Shown here: positions 1-6,080 of the stretch, piece by piece | Position numbering within the stretch: position 1 is the first letter of the stretch | Layout of the letters: the number at the start of each line of letters is the position of its first letter | DNA from: Xanthobacteraceae bacterium | GTDB taxonomy: Bacteria > Pseudomonadota > Alphaproteobacteria > Rhizobiales > Xanthobacteraceae | Length of the DNA: 6,226 nt | NCBI GenBank assembly: GCA_030044035.1 | Contig: JASHWN010000192.1 | Span: 1-6,226 of the forward strand | Reading direction: 5' to 3' | Position numbers and translations under genes: made by a program | The notes under the pieces: generated by a model | The model's database searches: none | Seen by the model: only the letters and a program-made list of their open reading frames with translations | Told to the model about the DNA's origin: nothing

Positions 1-56
1 TATTTAACAGCAAGATCAGCTGTGCTTGCGACGATGACATCCGGGGTCTGGTTCAT
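1..56 (-). CDS. 5' end of an unidentified protein-coding gene (runs off the window)
   Basis: An ATG at 56-54 on the minus strand opens a frame that stays open to the window edge, giving 18 residues (MNQTPDVIVASTADLAVK). A good Shine-Dalgarno sequence, AAGGGGAG, lies about 5 bases upstream of the ATG, which is the main reason for calling a gene here. It sits 90 bp downstream of hisI on the same strand, so the two could be co-transcribed, although the gap also has room for its own promoter. Too little protein is visible to name a family. The frame and ribosome site are seen in the sequence; that it is a real gene is inferred. Confidence 0.5.
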   Translation of the reverse strand, partial: MNQTPDVIVASTADLAVK

Positions 57-86
57 CTCTCTCCCCTTAGCTGAACGCCGCGCAAC

Positions 87-103
87 TTTAGCGTAGAGCT
101 AAA
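87..103. promoter_or_regulatory. Short inverted repeat between hisI and the next gene
   Basis: TTTAGC and GCTAAA form a perfect 6-bp inverted repeat around a 5-base spacer. It lies about 30 bases upstream of the minus-strand start at 56 and 44 bases past the hisI stop. No T-run follows it on either strand, so an intrinsic terminator is unlikely. An operator or a chance palindrome is possible. On the minus strand it overlaps a weak promoter-like pair, TTGTTG and TAAAGT, 17 bases apart. Confidence 0.2.
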
Positions 104-146
104 ATTTCAACAACCACTGGACTCGCGTAAGGCAACGTTCCGGCGC

Positions 147-599
147 TCATTTCTTTCCGTAAACCGCGGCCGGATCGAACACGCGCTCGTCGCGAAATTC
201 GAGCTTCACTGCGCCGCCGGCCTGGCCGAGCGGCACCGCGCGATAAAAGCACGAGCGGCGGCCGGTGTGGCAGGCGCCCGCCACCTGCTCGACCTTGAGC
301 CACACCGCATCCTGGTCGCAGTCGATGCGCAGCTCGAGGACACGCTGGGTGTGGCCCGAGGTCTCACCCTTGCGCCACAGCGCGCGGCGCGAGCGGCTGT
401 AGTACCAGGCCTCGCCGCTGGCGATGGTCTTCGCCAGCGCCTCGCCGTTCATATGCGCGACCATCAGCACGTCGCCCGACGCGGCATCGGTCGTCACGCA
501 GATGACGAGCCCATTGGCATCGAATTTCGGCGTCAGCGCCAACCCTTCTTCAAGGCCGGCGGCAGTGCCGGGCGCTGGAAACGCTGGATCGTTTGGCAT
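147..599 (-). CDS. hisI: Phosphoribosyl-AMP cyclohydrolase HisI
   Basis: HisI hydrolyses phosphoribosyl-AMP to ProFAR, the third step of histidine biosynthesis, in the cytoplasm. The 150-residue product carries the family's signatures: the substrate-loop stretch [20 protein letters not shown] at 66-85, the metal-binding DCDQD at 93-97, and [12 protein letters not shown] at 109-120. By family knowledge Cys94, Cys110 and Cys117 are the zinc ligands, and Asp93, Asp95 and Asp97 are expected to bind magnesium. All are present, so the enzyme should be active. The length fits the stand-alone form; there is no HisE (pyrophosphohydrolase) domain, unlike the fused HisIE of E. coli. The ATG at 599 has only a weak ribosome site, but the N-terminal extension before the core resembles alphaproteobacterial homologues. 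No other his gene is in view. The upstream side is a repeat-rich divergent intergenic region. Confidence 0.96.
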   Translation of the reverse strand: MPNDPAFPAPGTAAGLEEGLALTPKFDANGLVICVTTDAASGDVLMVAHMNGEALAKTIASGEAWYYSRSRRALWRKGETSGHTQRVLELRIDCDQDAVWLKVEQVAGACHTGRRSCFYRAVPLGQAGGAVKLEFRDERVFDPAAVYGKK

Positions 600-603
600 C
601 TCA

Positions 604-835
604 ACACGTCATTGCGGGCGCGCCAGCGGCGCGACCCGGAATCCATAACCACAGAATACCGGGCATTCATATAGGAGCGCCGCTTAGCGGCAATTATGGA
701 TTCCGGCTCTCGCTTCCGCCTACGCGCCCCGCGCTCCGGCGGGACTCATTACCCGCCGCAGCTCGCGGAGCGAGCGAAGGCGGGGCGCTCGGCCGGAACG
801 ACGGCCAAAAGGCCGGGACTCTCGCTCCCGCCCAG
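604..835. repeat. Palindrome-rich intergenic repeat element between hisI and the scaffold gene
   Basis: This divergent intergenic region is dominated by inverted repeats. CCGGAATCCATAA (636-648) and TTATGGATTCCGG (694-706) are perfect 13-bp arms. Between them sits a small hairpin, GCCGC-TTA-GCGGC (679-691). To the right, GCGCCCCGC (724-732) pairs with GCGGGGCGC (780-788), enclosing CGGCGGG (737-743) and CCCGCCG (752-758). A further GGCC-AAAA-GGCC hairpin lies near 803-814. The sequence starting CGTCATTGCG resembles dispersed intergenic repeats common in Bradyrhizobium-like genomes, comparable to REP/RIME elements. That family assignment is from general familiarity and was not checked. No convincing gene is present here. 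The promoters of hisI (-) and the scaffold gene (+) must lie in or beside it. Confidence 0.7.
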
Positions 836-858
836 CGATCCCTATATAGTTGGTGGCA

Positions 859-1314
859 ATGCTGAACGACGTCTACAACAAGCGCATTATCGAGCTTGCC
901 GGCACGATTCCGCGAATCGGGCGGCTGCAAGACCCCGGCGCCAGCGCGACAGCACATTCGCGGCTGTGCGGCTCAACCGTCACCGTGGACCTGAAGATGG
1001 ACGGCGACACCGTCACCGACTTCGCCCACGAGGTAAAGGCCTGCGCGCTGGGTCAGGCGTCGTCCTCGATCATGGCGCGCAACGTCATCGGCGCGAAGGC
1101 CGACGAGCTGCGCAGCTTGCGGGAAACCGTGCGCAAAATGCTCAAGGAGAACGGCGAGCCGCCGCACGACGGCAAGTGGGCCGACATCGCGGTGCTCGAG
1201 CCGGTGCGCGACTACAAGGCCCGCCACGCCTCGACCTTGCTGACCTTCGACGCGGTTGTAGATGCCATCGGCCAGATCGAGGCCAAGCGCGGGACGAAGG
1301 CTGCGGCGGAGTGA
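859..1314 (+). CDS. IscU/NifU-like iron-sulfur cluster scaffold homologue with two cysteines
   Basis: This 151-residue protein matches the NifU N-terminal/IscU fold, whose members assemble Fe-S clusters on three cysteines and pass them to apoproteins. Visible landmarks are LCGSTVTV with Cys37, the KACALGQASSSI loop with Cys62 (compare GCxxxxASSS in IscU/SufU), and ARHASTLLTFDAV at 121-133. The last aligns with the third-cysteine motif (KC-A/S-TL), but here Ala124 replaces cysteine. The usual CGD is also CGS. It may therefore bind clusters differently or be a specialised paralogue. I chose the ATG at 859; an in-frame TTG at 850 would add three residues and has no better ribosome site. Both have weak Shine-Dalgarno sequences, and TATATA just upstream could be a -10 element with a very short leader. 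The 3' end overlaps yidD by 4 bases (GTGA), implying one transcript and translational coupling. Confidence 0.85.
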   Translation: MLNDVYNKRIIELAGTIPRIGRLQDPGASATAHSRLCGSTVTVDLKMDGDTVTDFAHEVKACALGQASSSIMARNVIGAKADELRSLRETVRKMLKENGEPPHDGKWADIAVLEPVRDYKARHASTLLTFDAVVDAIGQIEAKRGTKAAAE

Positions 1315-1643
1315 CTGTCATTTCGCTGCTCAGCACCGCGCACAAAGCTCCTCGCCTATTCGGCCGCGGCCTGGTCAAAGCCTATCAATACACGCTGTCG
1401 TGGCTGGTCGGCGCGCGCTGCCGGCATTTGCCGACCTGCTCGGATTACGCCGATCAGGCGATCGAACGGTTCGGGCTGTGGGCCGGCGGCTGGATGACGC
1501 TGGCGCGGCTTTGCCGCTGCCACCCGCTCGGCACTGCGGGGCTCGATTTCGTTCCCGAGACCGTGCCGGCACGGGCGCGCTGGTATCTGCCGTGGCGCTA
1601 TGGTCGATGGCGGGGCGTTAACGATCGCCCCGCCACCGCCTGA
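1311..1643 (+). CDS. yidD: Membrane protein insertion efficiency factor YidD
   Basis: YidD is a small membrane-associated protein that assists YidC-dependent insertion of inner-membrane proteins. The frame gives 110 residues from a GTG start at 1311. The diagnostic family core is complete: LVKAYQYTLSWL (21-32), GARCRHLPTCSDYA (34-47), RFGLWAGGW (53-61), and ARLCRCHPLG followed by FVPE (65-83). Conserved Cys37, Cys43 and Cys70 are present, as is the amphipathic N-terminal helix thought to lie on the membrane. It is longer than E. coli YidD (85 residues) through short extensions at both ends. The start is fixed by its overlap with the preceding stop codon (GTGA); much longer upstream reading in this frame is a shadow of the scaffold gene. 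It is not beside rnpA or yidC here; pairing with an IscU-like gene is, as I recall, seen in other alphaproteobacteria. Confidence 0.94.
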   Translation: MTVISLLSTAHKAPRLFGRGLVKAYQYTLSWLVGARCRHLPTCSDYADQAIERFGLWAGGWMTLARLCRCHPLGTAGLDFVPETVPARARWYLPWRYGRWRGVNDRPATA

Positions 1644-1646
1644 TCC

Positions 1647-1682
1647 GGCCCCAGTCAAACAAACTCAACTCTACACGGGGCC
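1647..1682. terminator. Possible weak bidirectional terminator between converging genes
   Basis: GGCCCC (1647-1652) and GGGGCC (1677-1682) could pair across a 24-base loop in the 49-bp gap between the converging yidD and Sel1-like genes. The loop is long and no T-run follows on either strand, so this is a weak candidate supported mainly by its position. Confidence 0.2.
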
Positions 1683-1692
1683 AGCCAGCCCA

Positions 1693-2772
1693 CTATCGTC
1701 GGACGTTTGCCAGATTTGCCAGTTGCCGCGAGGCGGCATTCGAGCCGAGCGCTGCCGCCCTTTGGTACCATTGTCGCGCTTGCTCGGCGTCGGATTGCAC
1801 TCCGACCGCGCCTGTCTGTTTGATGACCAACGGATCGTAACTGGCACCGAGCGCCAGGGCCGCTTCCGCGCTGCCGGCCTCGGCCGCGCGCCGCAGCACA
1901 AGACGTGCCGAGACGACATCGCCGTCGTTAAGAAAAGCCTTGCCGCGGTTGAGCAGCACCGCGATCTCCTCGGCGTCGAGCGTCGGTCGGGTGTCAGTCG
2001 CCGCAGGAGCTGGCGGTGGCGCCGGCGTTTGCACCGCGATCGACTCGCCAGGCTGTTGCGGCGGAGCCGGCCATCCACCGGCCGGCGCCGCCGTTTGCAC
2101 CGCAGCTGACCCGCTAGGCTGCTGTGGCGGAGGTGGCCATGCACTGGCCGGCTCCGGCGTTTTGACCGCGAGCGACACGCCCGCGTGTTGCTCCGGCTGC
2201 GGCATGTCGGCGGATGGCGGCGCCGGCGTATTCTCCTCCGCCGCAAAGGCGTGGACCGGCGCCGGCGCAGCAGCCGCTTCGTCGGGCGGCGCGGCGGCAG
2301 GATCCGGCATTGCCGTGTGCACGTGCATGAGCTTGACCGCGCCCTGCGTCGGCGAGGCAACGTCGGTGGCGATTTCGGTCTGCACTACATCGTGCGCCCG
2401 CAGCCGCAGGCGCGAGTACGACACCACCACCCAGGCGACGAGTGCGGCCACTGCGGTCACGGCACACAATCGCACCGCAATCCGCACCACAGACGGACGC
2501 TCCTCGAGCACAATGGGCGGTGGCGGTACGACTTCCGGATTGAGCGAAAGCCGGCGCCGCAGATCGAGCATGGCGCGATCGCCCAAAAAGCTTGGCGTCT
2601 CGTCGGCGTCGTCGGCCGCGTCGTCTTCCGGCGGCATCTCGGCCATATCGTCGGCCTCTGCGGCCGGCTCCGGGTCGGGCTCTGGCTGCGGTTCAGCGTC
2701 TCGCGCCCAAGGCGGCGCATACATCAACGCGGCGTCCAAGTCTTTTGGTCGGAAAGCCCGCGAAGAACTCAT
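1693..2772 (-). CDS. Single-pass membrane protein with Pro/Ala linker and C-terminal Sel1/TPR-like domain
   Basis: The 359-residue product has four parts. Residues 1-95 are acidic and proline-rich, with many Asp/Glu between 26 and 60. Residues 96-119 form one hydrophobic membrane segment. Residues 155-265 are a low-complexity Pro/Ala/Gln linker with two 22-residue repeats and part of a third. Residues 268-350 hold helical repeats of TPR/Sel1 type: a segment containing LNRGKAFLNDGDVVSARLVL, a RRAAEAG turn, then EQARQWYQRAAALGS. Such domains usually mediate protein-protein contacts; no catalytic motif is visible. The charges flanking the membrane segment do not settle topology. The ATG at 2772 is preferred because GGGAGG lies 5 bases upstream; an ATG at 2793 in the same frame would add seven residues and encodes that ribosome site. 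A shadow-like frame upstream ends at this start in an ATGA overlap. The partner is unknown. Confidence 0.85.
   Translation of the reverse strand: MSSSRAFRPKDLDAALMYAPPWARDAEPQPEPDPEPAAEADDMAEMPPEDDAADDADETPSFLGDRAMLDLRRRLSLNPEVVPPPPIVLEERPSVVRIAVRLCAVTAVAALVAWVVVSYSRLRLRAHDVVQTEIATDVASPTQGAVKLMHVHTAMPDPAAAPPDEAAAAPAPVHAFAAEENTPAPPSADMPQPEQHAGVSLAVKTPEPASAWPPPPQQPSGSAAVQTAAPAGGWPAPPQQPGESIAVQTPAPPPAPAATDTRPTLDAEEIAVLLNRGKAFLNDGDVVSARLVLRRAAEAGSAEAALALGASYDPLVIKQTGAVGVQSDAEQARQWYQRAAALGSNAASRQLANLANVRR
2017..2169 (-). repeat. In-frame 66-bp tandem repeats inside the Sel1-like gene
   Basis: Two adjacent 66-bp units (2104-2169 and 2038-2103) and the first 21 bp of a third encode residues 202-223, 224-245 and 246-252. 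Each unit opens AV(K/Q)T and carries a W-P-x-P-P-Q-Q-P core (WPPPPQQP, WPAPPQQP). DNA identity is high but not complete, with most differences at third codon positions, so the duplication is not recent. Being a multiple of three, it changes linker length without breaking the frame. Confidence 0.75.
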
Positions 2773-3125
2773 GATCGCCTCCCGTACTGACATGCACTAA
2801 CGGTCGGAGGCCGGCGTGTGTGCTCCTTTTCAGGTCCGGCAGGATGCGGCAATTGTCGGGGTCGCGCAGCTGCGAGAGATCGCAGGCGAGCGACCGACAA
2901 ACGGCGCTGGAATTGCCGCAGACGATGGCGACGGTGTTGTCGTTGCGGCGCCGGCCAAGGCCGCCGCAGCTGCCGCGATCGGGCTTGCCTTCTATCGGCG
3001 CGCCGGCGCGACGTTCGGGTAAAGCCGGGCTGAAGGGAAAAGGCCGCGGCCGGCAGCAAGAAGCCGGCCAATACGCAAAGCACCTGGAATGGCCGATGCG
3101 GCCACCGCAAGCCCCCCCTCATCAT
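2693..3125 (-). pseudogene. Possible frame-disrupted gene for a small secreted cysteine-containing protein
   Basis: Two minus-strand frames each look coding over part of this stretch. From the ATG pair at 3125/3122, with GGGGAA just upstream, the first frame encodes an apparent signal peptide (FQVLCVLAGFLLPAAAFS) but turns into Arg/Pro/Gln-rich shadow-like sequence after about 3000. The +1 frame from about 3016 down has strongly G/C-biased third positions and a protein-like composition, including NDNTVAIVCGNSSAVC and CDLSQLRDPDNCRILPDL, with five cysteines, but lacks a start codon of its own. It stops at 2693, overlapping the start of the Sel1-like gene by 80 bp. The simplest reading is one gene broken by an indel near 3000-3040. 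A sequencing error, or chance openness in GC-rich DNA, would also explain it. I do not recognise the family. Confidence 0.3.
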
Positions 3126-3455
3126 ACTTCCCCGCGCGGTCCCTCACGCTACGCGACACACACAAATGCGTGGTGGCCCGCGAACGACACCCACCCCGCC
3201 GCGCTTGAGATGCACGCGTTTACTTACGATACGCGTCGCTGGCGCGGACTTGAGTTAAAGTTCCTCAAGCAATGGGGCGCCGATATGATCATCCCTGGGA
3301 GATTCCGCGGCGCATTTGCCGCAATCGCCTGCCTTAATTCGAAATCGCTTAGGCCATCCGCCAAATTGTGGCGGGATTCAAAGGCATGCGGTCTTTGGCG
3401 TACCTGCCATTCATCAGCGGCATATTAATCTTATGGTTAACCGCGAAATCGAGGT
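3126..3455. other. Gene-free stretch downstream of the hydantoinase A gene
   Basis: I see no convincing gene here. The plus-strand frame that crosses it has poor third-position bias and no ribosome site. Visible structure: CTTGAG (3249-3254) and CTCAAG (3264-3269) around a 9-base spacer; GCGGC (3307-3311) and GCCGC (3318-3322) around a 6-base spacer; and an AT-rich patch with two TTAA boxes at 3425-3440. It is less GC-rich than the flanking genes, as expected for an intergenic region. Confidence 0.6.
3433..3440 (-). promoter_or_regulatory. CtrA half-site-like sequence TTAACCAT
   Basis: The minus strand reads TTAACCAT at 3440-3433, the form of a CtrA half-site known from alphaproteobacteria. 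A second TTAA lies at 3425-3428, 8 bases away, where the full CtrA box has 7 (TTAA-N7-TTAA). It is about 310 bases upstream of the next minus-strand start candidate (3125), so the link to a gene is weak. Confidence 0.15.
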
Positions 3456-3465
3456 CTATCGATTT
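3446..3465 (-). terminator. Hairpin over the stop codon of the hydantoinase A gene
   Basis: AAATCGA (3446-3452) and TCGATTT (3459-3465) are perfect 7-bp arms around a 6-base loop that contains the TAG stop (3458-3456). No T-run follows on the minus strand, so it could be a weak terminator, an mRNA 3'-end stabiliser or chance. Confidence 0.25.
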
Positions 3466-5552
3466 TCGGCTCCGTACGCATTGAGTTCGATGTAGCCGAA
3501 GCGATCGATGCACGCCTCGAATTGCGGGCCGACCACGGTCGAGGTTTCGTCTTCGGCGATGACCGCGGGCCCTTTGATGCGGGCGCCGGGTGCAAGGTCG
3601 GCGCGCCAGTAGACCGGCGTTGCGACGAACTCGCCGGCATCGGCGTCGAACACGGCGTGGCACGCGGCCGGCTTTGGCTCGCTTGGCTGCTCCGCAGCGG
3701 CGGTGGCGAGACGGCCTTGCGCCCGGGCGCTCAGCGACACCACCCAGCTTAGAATTTCAATATCGACGCCCGGAATCGAGCGGCTATAGAGCCGCCGATA
3801 GGCTGCTTCGAACAGCTCGCTCAGGGTCGCGCGGTCCGCTGCGGAAAAATCGCGCACCGGCAAGGTCACGGCAATCTCATGACCCTGGCCGCGATAGCGC
3901 ATGAAGGCGGAGCGCTGCTCGGCAAGTTTCTCGGCGTCCGGCGCGCCTTGGCGTACCACCGCTTCGGCCTCGGCGCGCATCTCGGCGATCAGACGATTGA
4001 CGGCAGCGGCATCGAATTCGGCGAGGCGAATGAGCCGTCCGCGCACGATTTCATAAGCGACCGGCGCGCGCAAAAGTCCGACGGCGGAGCCGACGCCGGC
4101 ATTGGCAGGAATGAGCACGCGGCGAACGCCGAGTTTTTGCGCGACGCGCGCGGCATGGAGCGGCGCCGCGCCGCCGAACGCGATCAACGTCCGTGTGCGC
4201 AAATCCTTGCCGCTTTCGATGGCGTGGACGCGCGCCGCGTTCGCCATGTTCTCGTCGACCATCTCGCTGATGCCGAACGCGGCATGCGCGGCGGAAAGCG
4301 CAAGCGGCGCGCCGACGCGGTCGGCCACGGCGCGTTCGGCACCGCGCGCGTCGAGCGCGATCCGGCCGCCGGAAAATTTTTCCGGATCGATGCGGCCGAG
4401 CACGACATCGGCGTCGGTCACGGTCGGCGCCTCGCCGCCTTGGCCGTAGCACGCCGGACCCGGCATTGAACCGGCGCTGTCCGGACCGACCGCAATGCGC
4501 TTTAACGCATCGAGCCGCGCGATCGAGCCGCCGCCGGCGCCGATCTCGACCATTTCGATCACCGGGATGCGCAGCGGCAGGCCGCTGCCTTTGAGAAAGC
4601 GATAGACCCGCGCCACTTCGAGAACGCGCGCGGTCTGCGGCTGCGCATGATCGATCAAACAAATTTTCGCCGTGGTGCCCCCCATGTCGAACGACAGCAC
4701 CTGGTCGAGCCCGTGCTGCCGGGCGATGCAGCCGGCGAAGATCGCGCCCGCGGCGGGGCCGGATTCGATAAGACGCACCGGAAAGCGGATCGCAGTTTCG
4801 ACCGTGGTGACGCCGCCGCCGGAGGTCATCAGGAGCAGCGGGCAGGCAAAGCCGGCGCGCTTGAGCTCGCGTGCGAGGCCGGCGAGATAGCGCCCCATCA
4901 GCGGCTGGATATAGGCGTTGGCGCACGCGGTGGAGAAACGCTCGTATTCGCGCATTTCCGGCGAGACGTCGGACGATAGCGTCACCGCCACCTGCGGCAG
5001 CCGCCGCGCCACCGCATCGGCGGTGCGGCGCTCGTGCTCCGGATTGGTGAAGCTGTGCAGGAAGCCGATCGCCACCGCTTCGACTTGCGCGGCGGCAAGC
5101 GCATCGATGGCGCGCGCAAGGCTTGCTTCATCGAGCGGCAGCAGCGCCCGGCCCTGCGCATCGATGCGCTCGCGCACCGCAAAGCGCAGGCGGCGCGGCA
5201 CCAGCGGCGGCGGCAGATCGATGTTGACGTCGTATTGCTCGAAGCGGTTCTCGTGCCGGATCTCGACCACATCGCGAAAGCCCTCGGTGGTCAGAAGCGC
5301 GGTCTTGGCGCCCTTGCGCTCGATCACCGCGTTGGTGGCGAGCGTGGTGCCGTGGATGATGAGCTGCACCTGACCGGGCGCGATCGCCGCCGCCTCGATG
5401 ACCAAACGCAGCGCCGCCAGCACGCCTTGCTCCGGCGCTCCGGATGTCGTCAGCGTCTTGGTGGTAAAGCGCCGCTCGCCAACCTCGAGCGCGACGTCCG
5501 TAAACGTGCCGCCGATGTCGAGACCAAGTCGAATGGAGGGGGAGGACGTCAC
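3456..5552 (-). CDS. Hydantoinase A/5-oxoprolinase-family ATPase subunit (HyuA-like)
   Basis: Members of this family supply the ATP-binding subunit of enzymes that open cyclic amides (N-methylhydantoinase, 5-oxoprolinase) or carboxylate ketones (acetone/acetophenone carboxylase). The 698-residue length is normal. The N-terminal phosphate-binding motif RLGLDIGGTFTDV lies at 8-20 and HGTTLATNAVIERKGAKTAL at 68-87. SSDVSPEMREYERFSTACANAYIQP motifs span 193-217, TSGGGVTTVETA 244-254 and SGPAAGA 264-270. The second ATPase motif SFDMGGTTAKICLI is at 287-300, GAGGGSIARLD at 338-348 and GSMPGPACYG at 361-370, followed by a complete C-terminal domain. Substrate cannot be read from the sequence. The GTG at 5552 is the only start that keeps the N-terminal motif near residue 10; its ribosome site is poor. 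The B subunit (HyuB), normally encoded next door, is absent on both sides here. Confidence 0.93.
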   Translation of the reverse strand: MTSSPSIRLGLDIGGTFTDVALEVGERRFTTKTLTTSGAPEQGVLAALRLVIEAAAIAPGQVQLIIHGTTLATNAVIERKGAKTALLTTEGFRDVVEIRHENRFEQYDVNIDLPPPLVPRRLRFAVRERIDAQGRALLPLDEASLARAIDALAAAQVEAVAIGFLHSFTNPEHERRTADAVARRLPQVAVTLSSDVSPEMREYERFSTACANAYIQPLMGRYLAGLARELKRAGFACPLLLMTSGGGVTTVETAIRFPVRLIESGPAAGAIFAGCIARQHGLDQVLSFDMGGTTAKICLIDHAQPQTARVLEVARVYRFLKGSGLPLRIPVIEMVEIGAGGGSIARLDALKRIAVGPDSAGSMPGPACYGQGGEAPTVTDADVVLGRIDPEKFSGGRIALDARGAERAVADRVGAPLALSAAHAAFGISEMVDENMANAARVHAIESGKDLRTRTLIAFGGAAPLHAARVAQKLGVRRVLIPANAGVGSAVGLLRAPVAYEIVRGRLIRLAEFDAAAVNRLIAEMRAEAEAVVRQGAPDAEKLAEQRSAFMRYRGQGHEIAVTLPVRDFSAADRATLSELFEAAYRRLYSRSIPGVDIEILSWVVSLSARAQGRLATAAAEQPSEPKPAACHAVFDADAGEFVATPVYWRADLAPGARIKGPAVIAEDETSTVVGPQFEACIDRFGYIELNAYGAENR

Positions 5553-5761
5553 GTCGAGGTTTTGTACGAGTAGCGAAGTGGGTGGCGTTCTTAGACAGCG
5601 AAAGTCCAGAGCTACTCAATCCCAACCGATGTCGTCAAGAAAGCTTTGAACCTCGTCAAGCGATCCTATATGTGTCGCCCTATCAACTAGCGCTTGGATG
5701 CGAATTTTTTATCGATCAGATTTAGGACCGCCCGTCGGCGCGGAGCTGACTGCCCAGCGCT
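5553..5761. other. Intergenic region upstream of the hydantoinase A gene
   Basis: No gene with a start codon is visible. A 30-codon minus-strand open stretch (5616-5708) ends in TGA and reads like protein (for example DEVQSFLDDIGWD), but is preceded at once by TAA and has no ATG, GTG or TTG, so it may be a gene remnant or chance. CGTCAAG occurs twice (5633-5639, 5654-5660), giving TTGACG twice on the minus strand as possible -35 elements, without clear -10 partners. A six-T run lies at 5705-5710 on the plus strand with no clear hairpin before it. The region should hold the promoter of the hydantoinase A gene. Confidence 0.45.
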
Positions 5762-6031
5762 TCAAAGCACAGCGCGTTTTGCGCTCAGCCGAGCTCGCAC
5801 TTCTTGCGGGAGCAGCCCACGGCGCTGGGGCTTTTCCCGGTAACGGTAGCTTCGGGCGCCTGTCTCCGAGACATCTCGACCGCCGAGCAGCTTCCGGATC
5901 ATCATGCAAGCTTCTTGATAGGCGGGGAGATCGTCGCGCATGAAAGCATTGCAGGCGCGGGCGCGCAGCTTGGCCAAAGTTTCAAGATCGATCCCGGGAA
6001 ACGCCAGCACCCGGGCGGCTGGAACGGTCAT
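5762..6031 (-). CDS. Unrecognised 89-residue small protein
   Basis: I do not recognise this family. The ATG at 6031 has a strong ribosome site (GGAGGGG, about 3 bases upstream), the best evidence that the gene is real. Residues 15-50 (from LETLAKLRARACNAF through YQEACMMIRKLLG) look like two helices with two cysteines, Cys27 and Cys42. The tail after residue 52 is basic and probably flexible (charge-rich YRYREKPQRR at 62-71). There is no signal peptide or membrane segment, so it should be cytoplasmic. It starts 49 bp after the stop of the histidine-kinase-type gene on the same strand, so it may share its transcript and could be an accessory to it, but that is only inferred from position. Confidence 0.65.
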   Translation of the reverse strand: MTVPAARVLAFPGIDLETLAKLRARACNAFMRDDLPAYQEACMMIRKLLGGRDVSETGARSYRYREKPQRRGLLPQEVRARLSAKRAVL

Positions 6032-6080
6032 GCTCCCCTCCTACAAACGTCATTGCCTGAGCCAAGGCGTCGTGCGGCCG

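Noticed and set aside
267..674. 135-residue plus-strand frame antisense to hisI
   Set aside because: hisI on the minus strand contains all family motifs; the antisense frame is a shadow and its end runs into repeat DNA.
696..1643. Long plus-strand frame reading as a 315-residue protein
   Set aside because: Only its last 110 codons are real (yidD). The earlier part is out of frame with the scaffold gene and has the Arg/Ala-rich composition of a shadow frame.
2769..2772. ATGA overlap of the 118-residue minus frame (2769-3125) with the Sel1-like start
   Set aside because: It looks like translational coupling, but the second half of that frame is shadow-like, so the overlap may be chance; the region is treated as a possible disrupted gene instead.
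1940..2800. 286-residue plus-strand frame rich in Ala/Gly/Ser
   Set aside because: It lies antisense to the Sel1-like gene, where GC-rich codon bias keeps this frame open; it has low-complexity composition and no domain.
3349..3423. Minus-strand micro-ORF of 24 codons starting MPLMNGRY
   Set aside because: No ribosome site of note and no recognised homologue; too short to support.
2820..3428. 202-residue plus-strand frame
   Set aside because: No ribosome site, poor third-position bias and no recognisable motif; it runs across intergenic DNA and antisense to the more coding-like minus frame.
4051..4926. 291-residue minus-strand frame inside the hydantoinase A gene
   Set aside because: It is very Arg-rich, overlaps the complete and motif-bearing HyuA frame, and is a typical shadow.
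5034..5573. 179-residue plus-strand frame antisense to the N-terminus of HyuA
   Set aside because: No domain, biased composition and full overlap with conserved HyuA motifs on the other strand.
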